Part shown: one piece after another, positions 1 through 11,200 of the stretch
How the letters are laid out: each line of letters opens with the position of its first letter
Numbering within the stretch: position 1 is the first letter of the stretch
From: Salticus scenicus
Lineage: Eukaryota; Arthropoda; Arachnida; Araneae; Salticidae
NCBI GenBank assembly: GCA_963930645.1
Contig: OZ005654.1
Span: 41,346,686-41,410,685 of the forward strand
Reading direction: 5' to 3'
Length of the DNA stretch: 64,000 nt
Position numbers and translations under genes: made by a program
The notes under the pieces: model-generated
The model's database searches: none
Told to the model about the DNA's origin: nothing
The model's input: only the letters and a program-made list of their open reading frames with translations

Positions 1-620
1 TCATTCTCTACTTTGCCAACTTGCAGCTAGTAATAAAGTTACTTTTAACTGGGTGCCTGGTCATTCTGGTAATGAGTTGGCTGATAGTTTGGCAAGAAAG
101 GCTCTGCTGCAACTTTTGTTGGTCCAGAGCCAGTGAATGAAATTTCACGCAACCATATCTGTCTTTGATTTATTTAAGCAAAGGCAATACTTGAACTGGC
201 GTAACATTAAGGGCCAGGGGCAAGTAAAAGAGCTTAACAGTGGTAATCCTAGTGTTAAGCATAAGGAACATTTTATGTTGAATAAAAATGGCATCAGAAA
301 AGTAATTGGTGTTTTAACTGGGCATTGTACTTTAAAGAGGAGCCTTACACTTACAAGTGTTAAAGAGGACCCAACTTGTAGGGGTTGCTTATGTAATGAA
401 GAAATGGCTATCCATGTTTTTTGTGAATGTGAGGCATATTCTGGTTATAGGTTTGAACACCTGGGTTGATATTTAATTGAGCTTTGGGATCTTCACGATA
501 TTCCTATTGGGTGTCTCCTGAACTTTGCTTCTGCAGCAGTCTTGTTTAGGGACTTTTGGGCATTGTACAATAGACTTCTGGTCACAGCGCTTGGTTCTTC
601 AGAACCCACCCATCTTTAAG
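1..620 (+). mobile_element. LINE 3' end with RNase H remnant (degraded)
   Basis: The 3' tail of a non-LTR retrotransposon lying in the DPYD intron. In the frame starting at base 2 there is an RNase H signature (NWVPGHSGNELADSLARK, bases 50-106). After a TGA at 134-136 the same frame runs 137-469 and ends in the Cys/His-rich tail usual for these elements (LTGHCTLKR, then CRGCLCNEE and HVFCECEA). Between the RNase H motif and base 137 the better continuation is in another frame (GPEPVNEIS), so at least two compensating frameshifts are present and the copy is dead. The element starts before the window. Bases 470-620 still look like its degraded coding tail. Clade (I, R1 or Jockey-like) cannot be fixed from this piece. 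Confidence 0.8.
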
Positions 621-824
621 TCTAATCTGGTAACAGAAGTGAATATCATTATAGTTTTTTCAAACTGTTGGCATTTTTTTTAATAGCTAGTATTTTTTGC
701 TATTGAAATGCCTAGAAGAAGAACTGTGATCAGTCCAATTGAAAAGCAAATAGATACAGATGCATATCAAGCTAATAGAGATATGCATCACCATGAAAAT
801 AAATATGCTAAGAGTGATTTTTTT

Positions 825-1060
825 CCTTTAAGAATAGAATAATTACCAAGAACATCGTTTATACAAAAATTTTGAATTCCTACATTTATTATTTAATGAT
901 TACTTAAAAAATTTCATCGAGTTTCAACCACTGGATGATACTAGTACATTTAATTACACACAATCATATTTCGTGTTGACACAGGCATATTCGATATTTT
1001 CGCTAACTGAATTCTGTTCAGTGTACTATTTCTAGCAACTATCCTCAAGATTTCAATTTT
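825..1060 (+). repeat. Dispersed repeat family C, copy 1
   Basis: A stretch around 'cctacatttattatttaa' and 'gttacttaaaaaatt'-like sequence recurs in the same orientation at about 10890-11090, with scattered substitutions. No coding potential is seen. Bases 621-824 between it and the LINE tail show nothing recognisable. Confidence 0.55.
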
Positions 1061-1159
1061 ATCTTTTAAACATAAAGCCTTTCATTTTCTAAGCAAAGAT
1101 GGCATTTTTAGAAATAGTTGAAAGTAGAAGAAAACTTTCTCTTCAAAAATCAGATGTGA

Positions 1160-2900
1160 AGTGAATACCATAAAGAAGTAGAAAATCTCTGCATATCCTA
1201 TTCATGTCCACCATTGAACAAATAAGAGCAGGAAGTTCAAACTCTTGGTATCCCTTTATCTGTATCATACAGAGATGGTACACTAAACCATTCATTGAGA
1301 TTAAACAAAGGGTTTGTGTACAGGGCCATCTAAGAAATTCAAATGCAATAGGTGAAATTTCCGGCAAGTATAGTGTAACATCTATATGCTGCCGTAAACA
1401 AAATAGGATTAAATTTAAGTACACAGTGTGTTGTGTATAGAGTCTATAGACAATATACAGGGCTGCTTAAATGTTTTTTTTCTGTTAACACTTTCGTGAC
1501 CGCATGTTTTTGTCTTTTTGAAAGTAAGGTCCACTTTCGGGCGTTATTCTTTGAGCTACTGCTTCATTTCTGTTTGCGACCCCATAAATCATAAATGATC
1601 CCCATCATTATTGTGGTCTGTGTTTTTTATCAGTTCTACAAAATAAATAAGCCTCAATCAGTCTTTTTTTTTTTTTTATGTCACCAGACAGATTACTATA
1701 AATTTACATTATTAAATCATTACTTCATCATTTACATTATTTCATCATTAATTTTAATACATATAATTGGTTTTGGAGACAGATTAAAAAAAAAAAAAAA
1801 AACTTTTTATTTACTGATCATTACATTTTTCAGTTTTTATTCTTCTCAGATAGATGAAGATAAATAATCACCAATAGAGATTATTCCGTAATTTTTCCAT
1901 TAAAAATTTAAGAAACCTATTGTGGGTTACATTACTGAGAAATATATATATAAAATCCAACATTTTCATCCCGCCCTCCCCTGCAAAAAAAGAAAAGTTT
2001 TTATAAATGCCAGTTTTGCGAGTGCAAAAAATAAAATATCTTTTTTTTTTTTCCACTCCTGCTGATGATTTGTGCGATCGGTAATGTTGGTCCTTCTGTG
2101 GGCCGCAAATAGATGGCTACTGGGCCGCAGGTTGTGCACCTCTAATATACATTAAAATTATACTCTTTCTAATCAGAGAATTTGTATCCATAGTATATTG
2201 ATTGTAGGAATATGAATATTGGGTAAATTTTTAAAAAATAAATAATATAGAAATTGCAAAAGAAATACCCACTGATGGAACAACAGATTTTCAAATGACG
2301 TGAATCTACGTCAATGGTCGCGAAAGTGTTAAATGTAATTGACATAAGTGCTTTGCTACATTTTACTACGTTGACAAACATTGCTCAGGAAGTAAAATTA
2401 ATGTTTCATACCCATGCCATGCTGTAAACAAAATATTGTATTTTTGATAGTTTGATTTTAACTCATTCGCTTTCTGTTTAATATCATGTTTTGGGGTACC
2501 TTGAATACAAAAGTCAATTTTTTAGCAGTTCATCTGTATGCATGTGTTATCAGATTAACTTAAAAACAAATAACTGTGGGAAATTCAAATTTAGTAATTT
2601 GAACTTCATATGATGTTGACACTCGAAACGATTGGCAAGTTACAAGGTAAAGTTATTTTAGATTTTTTTAAAAATAATAAATGTAGGCATTATAATTGAA
2701 AGGGGTGTTGTGGGGGTCGTAGCCCCTCACACATAATTATATGCCAAACAAACCAGTTACAGGTTATTTTTAAAGTAGATTGAGTTTTATTATCTTATCT
2801 CATTGATTTTACATCTTAATCTGCAATCTGTCTTTAATAGTATTAAAATGCAAGGTAAGAGACACACCAGATTATTTTAAATGATACGCTGATTATATAA
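1160..2900 (+). repeat. Dispersed repeat family A, copy 1 (interrupted)
   Basis: A long non-coding repeat with relatives at 16490-18130 (+) and 55000-55430 (-). Shared landmarks are 'gggtttgtgtacagggcc' near 1310, 'tacagggctgctta' near 1456, 'aagtgctttgctacatttta' near 2347, and 'aatctgcaatctgtcttt' near 2819. Alignment with the 16.5 kb copy shows that 1489-2328 is an insertion (see the piggyBac-like element). The small open frames in it (for example 1204-1440) are not shared intact with the other copies and are not called genes. Confidence 0.7.
1489..2328. mobile_element. piggyBac-like non-autonomous element, TTAA flanked
   Basis: Bounded by inverted ends: 'cactttcgtgacc' after TTAA (1485-1488) and 'ggtcgcgaaagtg' before TTAA (2329-2332). 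Duplication of a TTAA target with exact TTAA borders is the hallmark of the piggyBac superfamily. The interior (840 bp) is AT-rich, with no transposase reading frame, so this is a MITE-like derivative. The surrounding family A repeat continues across the gap, and the 16.5 kb copy of that repeat has an uninterrupted sequence at the equivalent place. Confidence 0.75.
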
Positions 2901-2985
2901 AATAAGTTATAAATAAGTAAAGTTTTACAAGAAAATTTATCAAACTTAAAAGTTATAGTATTAAACTTAAATAAATATATACATA

Positions 2986-2991
<6 letters not shown>

Positions 2992-3022
<31 letters not shown>
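2992..3022 (+). repeat. Poly(A) tract
   Basis: About 30 consecutive A, one of more than a dozen A or T homopolymers of 15-30 bp in the window. It lies about 65 bp upstream of the DPYD terminal exon. Confidence 0.9.
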
Positions 3023-3024
<2 letters not shown>

Positions 3025-3085
3025 AGTTTAATATATTTATTGCTTAGAAATATATATATTAAATATTTTTTCCCTCTTTTTACAG

Positions 3086-3340
3086 GAAATGTGCATCAAT
3101 TGTGGAAAATGTTACATGGCATGTAACGACTCAGGGTATCAAGCCATTTCTTTTGATCCAGTGACTCATTTACCAAAGGTTTCAGATCAATGCACTGGTT
3201 GCACTTTGTGCCTGTCAGTCTGTCCCATCATTGACTGCATCAGAATGATAGCCAGGCAGACACCCTATGAACCTAAGCGAGGAATACCAATAGATGTGTC
3301 GGTCACACTTACTTCAAAAGAACCTTTGCCAGCTCAGTAA
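3086..3340 (+). CDS. DPYD: Dihydropyrimidine dehydrogenase, terminal coding exon
   Basis: DPYD is the cytosolic NADPH-dependent enzyme that reduces uracil and thymine in the first, rate-limiting step of pyrimidine breakdown. This exon encodes the last 84 residues, from Glu-Met-Cys to TAA. Two bacterial-ferredoxin-type 4Fe-4S motifs are complete: [11 protein letters not shown] and [12 protein letters not shown], both CxxCxxCxxxC. They are followed by the family-typical TPYEPKRG. The acceptor is 'ccctctttttacag' ending at 3085, and the exon opens in phase 0. The last residues ([14 protein letters not shown]) are lineage-specific; vertebrate proteins end differently. No earlier DPYD exon is seen in 1-3085, so that stretch is intron. 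The gene converges with PMS1 about 4.8 kb away. The ATG at 3089 is an internal Met, not a start. Confidence 0.96.
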   Translation, partial: EMCINCGKCYMACNDSGYQAISFDPVTHLPKVSDQCTGCTLCLSVCPIIDCIRMIARQTPYEPKRGIPIDVSVTLTSKEPLPAQ

Positions 3341-3366
3341 TAATAATTTATATGAAAACTAGTTAT

Positions 3367-3372
3367 AATAAA
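3367..3372 (+). terminator. DPYD: DPYD polyadenylation signal (AATAAA)
   Basis: A canonical AATAAA 26 bp after the DPYD stop codon, the first in this 3' UTR. In such AT-rich DNA the hexamer is common by chance, so position is the main support. Confidence 0.5.
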
Positions 3373-3674
3373 TTTTCAATCACAAATCTCATTGTTATTG
3401 TAACTAGCAAATCTGGATGAAACATTCAAACCTTTTTCTTTATTAAAATGCTAAAAATGTTAAGAGAACGCTGAATGACTTTCATTATTTATAAGAAAAA
3501 AAAATTTGATAGTCAATCTTTTTTTTTTTTCATGATTACAGTGCATTTCTTGCATAGTACATGTTTGGGAAGAAGTAAAAAGTACATCAATTTTATGTAC
3601 ATGTGTAGATTTATTATTTTAAAACACAATAGATCTTAAATTATTCAAAATATAATAAGATAAAAAAACTTTTT

Positions 3675-4140
3675 ATATACAATGTTTTAAATTTTCTGAT
3701 GAATCATAGAGCTCTTATCAATGTGCATAAAATTTTTAATGACGCCAATTTTTGTGAGATGCAAAATTTTACTTTTCACAATTTTACTTTTCACAATTTT
3801 TCAACGTCCACGTTGAATTAAATGTATTATTTTTATGTCAAAAGAAAATGAACTTGCAAATTTTTTTTGGCAACAATTAAACTATAGCTAATATTTTAAT
3901 GGCTATTTTAATGCTATTAGGATGTTATTATTTACATATTTTAATTAATTATAAGAAAACTAATCAAAAATTCGAAAATCAGACTTTGAAGTATTGTGTT
4001 GTCACCGGGTTCTGAGCTAGTGTGAAAGTTTCAAATGTCTAGCTAGTAGGGAAGTTAGTTAAAATTCGATTGCAAGATTTGTACTGGACAAACAAACAAA
4101 CAAACAAGAATAGAAGTTAATAAAAACATGGTAAAATACA
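3675..4140 (-). repeat. Dispersed repeat family D, copy 1
   Basis: Reads as the reverse complement of sequence at 5030-5320, and resembles 21590-22215. Landmarks: 'gaaaatgaacttgcaaattt' near 3845 and 'caaaaattcgaaaatcagac' near 3964. Together with 5030-5320 it forms a large inverted pair around 4141-5029. No coding potential; an (ACAA)-type run occurs near 4092. Confidence 0.6.
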
Positions 4141-5029
4141 GGATGATAAGGGTTTAAACTGCCATTACATTTTTTTGCATTTTGCGAAACGATATTTTAT
4201 ATTTTGTGAAAGTATGTGAACAAGAATTTTGCTTAAAAGTAAAAACTGGATAAATTCATGAAATATCTCCATATAATAATAATATCTCATATTTAATCTC
4301 ATTTTTGCAGGCAAAAATTACAAAATCATAAAGAATATCAAGAATCATTATTTATTTGGTATATTTAGATTTCATTTAAATTTTTAATAGGTGAATTTAA
4401 ATGTAAAAATATTCGAACATGTCAGAATTTGGATTCTGCTTCATAAAAGTGTTCCTAGCACTAGTATTGCACAATATACAACTTACCCCTATCTGCTACC
4501 ACTTACTTCACTTTTTCTTTTTTGCACACTTGATATAGCTGCAGCTGCCTCTTTTATTATTGTTAAAATCTAAACAAAAGATCCACTGATTTATGTTTCT
4601 TAAATCCCAAGTATGGATGCTTAACCCAATTAAAACCATCAAAAGAGATAGAAAACAAAACTGATTATAGCTAATCATATCCCTGTAATGACCCATAATA
4701 TCCACTACCTGTTTGGATTAGAGAGAAGAGAGAACTGATATGTTATATTGTGCGTAAAATTTGTGATATGTCAAAATAAAATTAACTATCTATGTAAATA
4801 AAGTAAAGAGTTTGCCGGGAACACATCTGGGTGGACCACTCCTATTTTTGATTGGTCTAGATTTAACTACTTTGGTAATGAAAGTTGGCCACTTTTTTAG
4901 TAAAAACTGATGAATTTTTTTTGAAAGATACTGCATATATGTTATAGTTTTTAAAAGAGCTCTAAAAATTGTTCATTTTTTGTGTAGACACTATATACAT
5001 CAAGTTATTAAAGATATTATGTTGCAGAG
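4141..5029. other. Intergenic stretch, no gene seen
   Basis: Lies between the two inverted arms of repeat family D. No exon-like or transposase-like frame was found. It may be the interior of one composite element spanning 3675-5320, but no defined ends were seen. Confidence 0.4.
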
Positions 5030-5420
5030 TTTTCTTTTAATTAATTAAAATATGAAAATAAATATTAGTTATAATTTAATAGTTGCCAAAATAATAATAA
5101 TAATAATAATAATAAAGTACAAGTTCATTTTCTTTCGACATAAAAATAAATACATTTAATTAAATGTGAATATTAAGAAATTGTTAAAAAATTGTGCATC
5201 TCACAAAAATTAACGTCATTATCACTTTAAAATTCTCTATACATTGATAAAAGGCTAATGTAGTTCTATAGCTATAAGATTCAACAGAAAATTTAAAAAC
5301 ATGGTATATAAAAAGTTTTTTTTTAATCTTATAATTTTGTTGTCATTTCAGCGATGAGTTGATATGAGTATCGCAAATGCATAAGTAAACATTTTGGCGA
5401 GAAATGTCCGAGCTATTTCA
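5030..5420 (+). repeat. Dispersed repeat family D, copy 2
   Basis: Inverted relative to 3675-4140, and collinear in part with 21630-21790. It includes an (AAT)n microsatellite at about 5090-5115 at the place where the family has a variable A/T run. Confidence 0.55.
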
Positions 5421-5649
5421 GTGCCAAATTTCAAATTCCGCCAAGAGATCCAATCTGTTTCAATGTTTTCGCACAATTTTTCTCAATTTTATTTTAAATG
5501 TATTTGTAATGCGAGTGGAAAAAAAAAGGAAAAGCATTTTTAAAAATTGGTCTAATTATACAAAATATCACCATGTAAAATATTATGTGTTTTCCGTTTT
5601 GTTTATTATCAAAAAGAAAATGACTAATGCAATTTTTCCTGTATTATTG

Positions 5650-5875
5650 ACATTTCTATAAATTAAATTAAATTAAATTAAATTAAATTATTCAGTACCA
5701 AGACGTTGCGGTGAAGAAGTCTCTGCTGAAGGCAGCGAGGGCCCAAAGCGAAATTTTTAAGCCATTTCAATGTATTTTCTTTTTAGTTTTAATTTATAGA
5801 AAAGCATAAGAAATAGATTCTTTTTTTTAATTAATTTAAATATAGTGACCAGTGAAGCGGGCAAAGCCTGCTAGT
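5650..5875 (+). mobile_element. Helitron-like 3' end, copy 1
   Basis: Ends in 'agcgggcaaagcctgctagt' (5856-5875): an imperfect GC hairpin (gcgggc/gcctgc) directly before CTAGT. Nearly the same terminus occurs at 26448-26467 and, inverted, at 6748-6770. A GC hairpin just upstream of a CTRR end is typical of Helitrons. The internal 'ctgctgaaggcagcgag' is also shared. No Rep/helicase sequence is present, so this is a non-autonomous remnant and the class is inferred. A (TAAAT)n microsatellite at 5657-5691 precedes the recognisable part. Confidence 0.5.
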
Positions 5876-6034
5876 AATTCATAATTTTATATACATTGTA
5901 TTTAAGAATAAGAATTTTTATAGTATTATTTCCCCACCTCCCCTTCCTCCATGCAGGTTAAACATTGAGGGTAAGCACAAATTATTGAATGCATTTCAGT
6001 TTCATAAAGCAAAAACATAATAATATAGCAATAG

Positions 6035-6065
<31 letters not shown>

Positions 6066-6639
6066 GAGAGACACTTAAAGCAGTTTTTTAACTTGTGATT
6101 GTAAAATTGTCAATACCCTTAAAACGAATGGTTGAACATAGATCTGTGATAATTTAAAACAAAGTTAGCGATTTTTTTTTTTTTTTTTTTAATATTTTCA
6201 ATTTTAACAGCATATTTCATTGATCATGGAGATAAAGTTAGTACAAGCATTATATCAAGATTAACTACACCTATTTGGAAAGTGGACACCAATTTTACTA
6301 GACTGCAAATGTTCTTACGTAAAAGGGCTGTCTAGAATTTCAATATCATTTGATGTTCAGTAATATTATTGTATAATATTGATTCTCAATTTTTTTTATC
6401 TCTCAAGTAGGAAGTGATCCTACCAGGTGACGACTTATTCTGGTTTTGGTGTTTTACAAGAAAATTTTTAAAAAATAATTATTAATAATTTTATAGAATA
6501 TAAAAATGTTTATCAAAATAAAACACTTAAAAAAAATAATTCTCTGAAATATTTAAAATTTAAGCATACTTTTTATTTTAATGTTATATGTAAAAACATT
6601 TTTAAAAAGTTAGTAAGTGTTATTTCTAATATTAATTTT
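5876..6639. other. Intergenic stretch, no gene seen
   Basis: AT-rich, with poly(T) tracts near 6034-6061 and 6173-6190. Nothing coding and no repeat recognised. Confidence 0.5.
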
Positions 6640-6747
6640 GTAGAATCCTGATTATCTGAAAATTCGCTTAACTGAAAGATCTCATTCTGGTTTCCAAAAA
6701 TCAGTTTAACAGAATGGCCTCTGTCTTTCATATTTTAATACTGAAAA

Positions 6748-7230
6748 CTAGTGAGCTTCGCCCGCTAGTGGGTCAGTATTTTTAAATGAATCACTATAAC
6801 GAATGAATTTTCAAAATTGTATCTCATCACTCATTAACATTTCTCATTAGAAAAAAAAAAGTCAATTGTGATTGGGTAAAAACTCACACTGGGTCCCCAC
6901 TGCCTTCGGCAGCGTAGACTCGTGCGATGTGCGTACGTATTCCTTCACCATCTTTGATTTTTCAAAATTCCTTGTTATTACTCATAAACTTTCATTCTTA
7001 AGAATAGGAATTAAAAAATAAAATCATTTAGCATCGGGTAAAAACTCACACCAGGTCCCCACTACCTTCGGTAGTGCAGACCCATGCACGCGCATATATT
7101 CTTTCTCAAGTCAAGCTTTTATTCTTAAGAAAAGAAAATTTTAAAAAATCATTTATCATCGGGTAAAAAGTCGGACTGGGTCCCCACTGTCTTCAGCAGC
7201 GCAGTCCTGTGCATACTCTTCAAAAATATT
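6748..7230 (-). mobile_element. Helitron-like fragment with triplicated TTCG-hairpin unit
   Basis: The - strand 3' end 'gcgggcgaagctcactagt' (6748-6766) matches the ends at 5856-5875 and 26448-26467. Upstream on that strand a unit of roughly 140-160 bp occurs three times (near 6880, 7035, 7158). Each unit contains a 'gggtaaaaactcacactggg'-like box and a short perfect or near-perfect hairpin with TTCG loop, such as 'ctgccttcggcag'. No protein-coding capacity. Confidence 0.5.
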
Positions 7231-7384
7231 GAAACTATACCTACAGAATAAGATACATAATTCTTAATGACACAAACTTGATATAGATGTAAAATGTCAA
7301 ACATAAAGAAGAAAATGCAAAGAAGTAAAAAATATAAACAACAGTTGCTTACATATTATCATTACTTAACAAAATCGACAGTTA

Positions 7385-7560
7385 TTTCAGAAAATTTTTG
7401 GAGTGGAAGGCTGATTTTTTTTTATATACCAACTACGTGAAAAATACCAGAGCTGGGAATCGAACCCATGCCTTCCGCTTTATGTGCAGATGCTCAAACC
7501 ATTGAGCTACCGTGGGTGATTACCAGCTAGGCATTTCTTACATATCATTTGTTGGCAAAA
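7385..7560 (-). mobile_element. tRNA-derived SINE-3, minus copy
   Basis: The reverse strand carries a tRNA-like promoter: A-box-like 'ggtagctcaatggtttgag' and B-box 'gggttcgattccca', followed by 'gctctggtatttttcac'. The same arrangement and flanks are found at 54700-54985 (+) and, truncated, at 54560-54690. No acceptor stem closes around it, so it is a SINE head and not a tRNA gene. Confidence 0.75.
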
Positions 7561-8007
7561 TTGGTAGACAGTTATATTTCTGTGCTAATCATTTTGGGAT
7601 TGTTTCAAAGCTAACATGTTACATCACCTTGTAGGCATCATTTTGCACTCCAGTTATCCAAAATTTTAGTAGCATGAATATGTGATGTACTGAAATTAAG
7701 TAATAGGAATTCTTTATAATATGTATATTTCTCTTTATTTATTTATTTTTTTGTGAATTATATCTCGGTTATCCAAAAATTTCTATGGAATCTTGATTAA
7801 CTGAAAATGTTTCAGGCCCGAGCTTTTCAGATAACTAAGACTCTACTGTATATCATTAAATTGTGATAGATAGTTACATATCTCAATGTAAGTCTTTCAA
7901 CATTGCTCAGTCCTGATATATATTAAATATCAAAATATGTTAGTATTAAAACAACAAAAACAAAATAAATATCTGAAATAATCAACAAATTCCATACAGT
8001 ATATTTC

Positions 8008-8013
8008 TTTTAT
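8008..8013 (-). terminator. PMS1: PMS1 candidate polyadenylation signal
   Basis: AATAAA on the minus strand, about 90 bp beyond the PMS1 stop codon, at the edge of an (ATT)n microsatellite (8010-8032). Placement is suitable, but chance occurrence is likely in this composition. Confidence 0.35.
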
Positions 8014-8102
8014 TATTATTATTATTATTATTACAAATATGTACAAATTATTTTTGTTACGTACATAAATCTTACAAAAATAATATTTTCAATCAAAAAT
8101 AT

Positions 8103-8252
8103 TTACTGGAAACTCCACAGTTCATTGAAGAAAGGTTTGTGATGAATGCACTCTTTATATTTATTCAAAAAGTCATTTTGATACAAAAGCTCTTCAACAT
8201 CTTGTTTTCGTTGGCATGGAGGGCTGCTTCTGGACATGCGATTTGCTTCACC
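8103..8252 (-). CDS. PMS1: PMS1 terminal coding exon
   Basis: 50 codons including TAA (8105-8103), phase 0, acceptor 'aattgcag' at 8253-8260. It encodes GEANRMSRSSPP at the start and ends KYKECIHHKPFFNELWSFQ, which matches the C-terminal block of PMS1, where a Cys/His segment before the end is conserved. The last few residues vary between lineages. Confidence 0.93.
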   Translation of the reverse strand, partial: GEANRMSRSSPPCQRKQDVEELLYQNDFLNKYKECIHHKPFFNELWSFQ

Positions 8253-11200
8253 CTGCAATTAACAAAAGAAAATTTTAAATTTATTCTGAAAAGTTTAATC
8301 ATAAAAAGCTCCCCCCCCCCCCTTTTTTTTTTCTTTGAAGTGGGGAGTTTATTTTACTTTCTCCTACATGCAATAGAAGAAAGTATTTGTTTTGTAAAAA
8401 AAATCTGAAAGATCCAGAACATGATTTAACCATTTTTAGAAAATGGTTAAATCATTAATAACATAGTACGGTCATTCTCTGAAAAGTGGGCTTTTTTTTT
8501 TAAAAAAAAGTTAGCCCAAATGAAATTGCTCCAAATTTTTTTTTAATTTTTGCGCATGTACACATATGTTACAGTTAATAAAAAATAATATAAACCAAAC
8601 TGTATCTGATAATTTTTGAAATAGTAATTATTTTCATGTATTAGAAAAATGAGGGAATGATTGTGAGGGAATGACAAATTTCTTCTAGAAACTACTTTAT
8701 AAAAATATCATTAAGTTTAGTTATATTTTCAAACACTAAATATTTGTTAAAACATATTTTTATTAATATAACATCAGAAGAAAGCAAATTTGATTTCTTT
8801 TAGTTAATCTATTTTATAATAAGTGAGGTCAATGGTGAGGACATGTAATAAAAATACTGTATTTCAATCTAACGTTTGAGAGCCATATGCATACTTGCCA
8901 ACCAATTTTAATAAAAAAAGGGAAGATCATTGATGAAAAACCAGAAGATTTCATAAAAAAAGGGAAGATTTTTTTTTCTCTCTCTCTGACGTAATAAACA
9001 ATACGGTTTTACAATTTTAATATTTAGAAGCAATCTATAAAACCGTTTTACTATAAATTGATTATACTAAATATATAAGTTTTAAATGAAGTTATTCCTC
9101 TTCAACATATAAATATCTACAAAACAGAATCTGTAAGAAATTTATTTAACAATAGACAAAAAACTTAGTTAAGTTAAAGTATAACTAATTTTTTAAATAA
9201 ATAGAATATGATTTTTGTGTATGTACATTAATCATACATATAAAAAAAGTAGCAGTAGCTAATTATCAGTTTCAAATGTGCATAAAACCAACTGAGTATT
9301 AATTTTCTTAAATTGATTTGGAAAAAATTTTCCTACCTGAAAAAATTATTCTTCATTTTTTTCCCATGTTTAACATTTGGTATAAATATGACATACAAAT
9401 ATTTAATTTAATTGAGGAAAAATACACAGATTCATTAAATTCAGCAATAAAGATCTAAAAATAATTACATATGTGAGAAATATTGAGCACTTCCATTGCT
9501 TTATTGTTTCTAGAATTGATCATTGATCACAATCCGGGGAAGGGGGGGGGATACAGAAATAATTACAGAGTAAGAAATATTAAACTCTTTCTTCTACTTC
9601 TAGAATCTAATGAAAAAAGTTTAAAATTAAAATTATCATTCATGTTGCAGATGGATAAAAATTACGAAACAAAAAACTTCAGAACATTTGATTGCTGATC
9701 ACTAGTTGGAGATAAATGAAGGGGGGGGAGGGCAAAAAATAATTACATCAGCAAGAAATATTTAACAATTCTATTTCTTTACATGTTCTAGAATCTCATA
9801 AAGCAAGTTTGAAATGAATATTGACATTTGTGTTATGGATGGAAAAAGATTGGAAATCAGGAGTTTTCGTAGAACATTTGGGTTTTCTTTTTAAAACGAA
9901 CGATGTCCGCGACTTTTTTAAAAACGGAAGATTTCATCATCTGTCCGGAAGACCGGAAGATACGTTAAAAAAACGGAAGTCTTCCGGGAAAACCGGAAAA
10001 GTTGGCAAGTATGCATATGCTATTCATTGTAAAATGTTTCCAACAGAACACAAAATGGTTTCTTTACTTTGCTGCTATATAAATTAAGCTTGACTTTTAT
10101 AAAGTATGTGCCGCCATTAATGTAGTAAGTAGGGGTGTCATTATAGTGTGATCAGGGAATGATATCTATTACCAGGGACAACAATAAAAAGTGTTCTAAT
10201 TTCTTTCATTGCATAATATATAAATATAGTATAATAGATAAATATTTATTAAGGTATGTTTATTCATTTTTCAGTTCAAATAATCAAAATATACATGCTT
10301 TAATACCATAGAAACCATTTTATTTACTTACATGTGGGAATGGGGACTCAGTGAGGGAATGATATTTTGCATTTTAAAAAATATTTTAAAATTATATTTG
10401 AATTCCAATAACCAAAGAATAACAGTTTATATGTAAAACCAATTAATACTGGTAGTTGACAGATTTTTGTTTTTGCGCTTTTAAAAATATGCCCTCAAGA
10501 CTACTGGGACATGAAATGACCACTTTTCAGAGAATTACTCAGTACATTTATCCCCAGAATATATAAATCCCTCAAAAACTGGGTGACAAAAAATTTGTGG
10601 CAACTTTAGCTCAAGAATTAATGTTCAGAATTTCATAAAAATTTATCTGTAGTTGCATCTTGACATAAATTTGCGTCTATCAGTTTTTGATAAAAATTTT
10701 CCAACAGGTATCATTGTCATCCCATTTTCTGGCAAAATTTTTAATATGGCAATATAGGACAAAATTCCATATAAGTATGCAAAATGAAAATCCTTTTTAA
10801 CAAATCAATATGAAACTAAAAACAATCATTTATAATAGTAATTCTTTTTAATTTAGTGATGGTGATTCTTTTTTTTTTTTTTTTTTTTTTTTTTAAGAAT
10901 AAAGTACTAAAAACATTGTTTATACATACATTTTGAACTTCCACATTTATTATTTAAATGGTTACTTAAAAAATTGCTGAAGTTTCGACTATTGTGCAAT
11001 ACTAGCACATATAAATCCATTAACTAAATTTCAGATATTCACTTACTATCTTGAACTTTTGATTATCTAAACCACTTTTGATACCAAGTATTTTAGAGAG
11101 ATACTGTGTTGCATTAAACTGTGGTATCATAAAAAAATAAGATGGGCCAAAAAATTTTGAACAAAAACATAAAAGGCTTGACTTTTGACAAATATTATAT

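Larger units (their letters stand above)
6640..7849 (-). mobile_element. Tigger-like TA element, heavily interrupted
   Basis: The right end (about 7785-7849) reads on the - strand as 'cagtagagtcttagttatct', a typical pogo/Tigger terminus, followed by TA. A degraded left end (tagaatcctgattatctg, near 6642) is its inverted partner. The interior has been replaced by a Helitron-like fragment (6748-7230) and a SINE (7385-7560); no transposase frame remains. Exact left border uncertain. Confidence 0.5.

Noticed and set aside
1204..1440. Small coding gene on + (or its antisense partner)
   Set aside because: Part of dispersed repeat A; other copies do not keep either frame.
3089..3340. Small stand-alone ferredoxin gene
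   Set aside because: The two 4Fe-4S motifs and TPYEPKRG are the DPYD C-terminus, and the reading frame begins at a splice acceptor (3085).
7440..7520. Functional tRNA gene
   Set aside because: A and B boxes are present, but no acceptor stem closes the cloverleaf and the flanks are shared with other SINE-3 copies.
9483..10087. Two small + strand genes
   Set aside because: They run through G-rich sub-repeats and the terminus of a hAT-like element.
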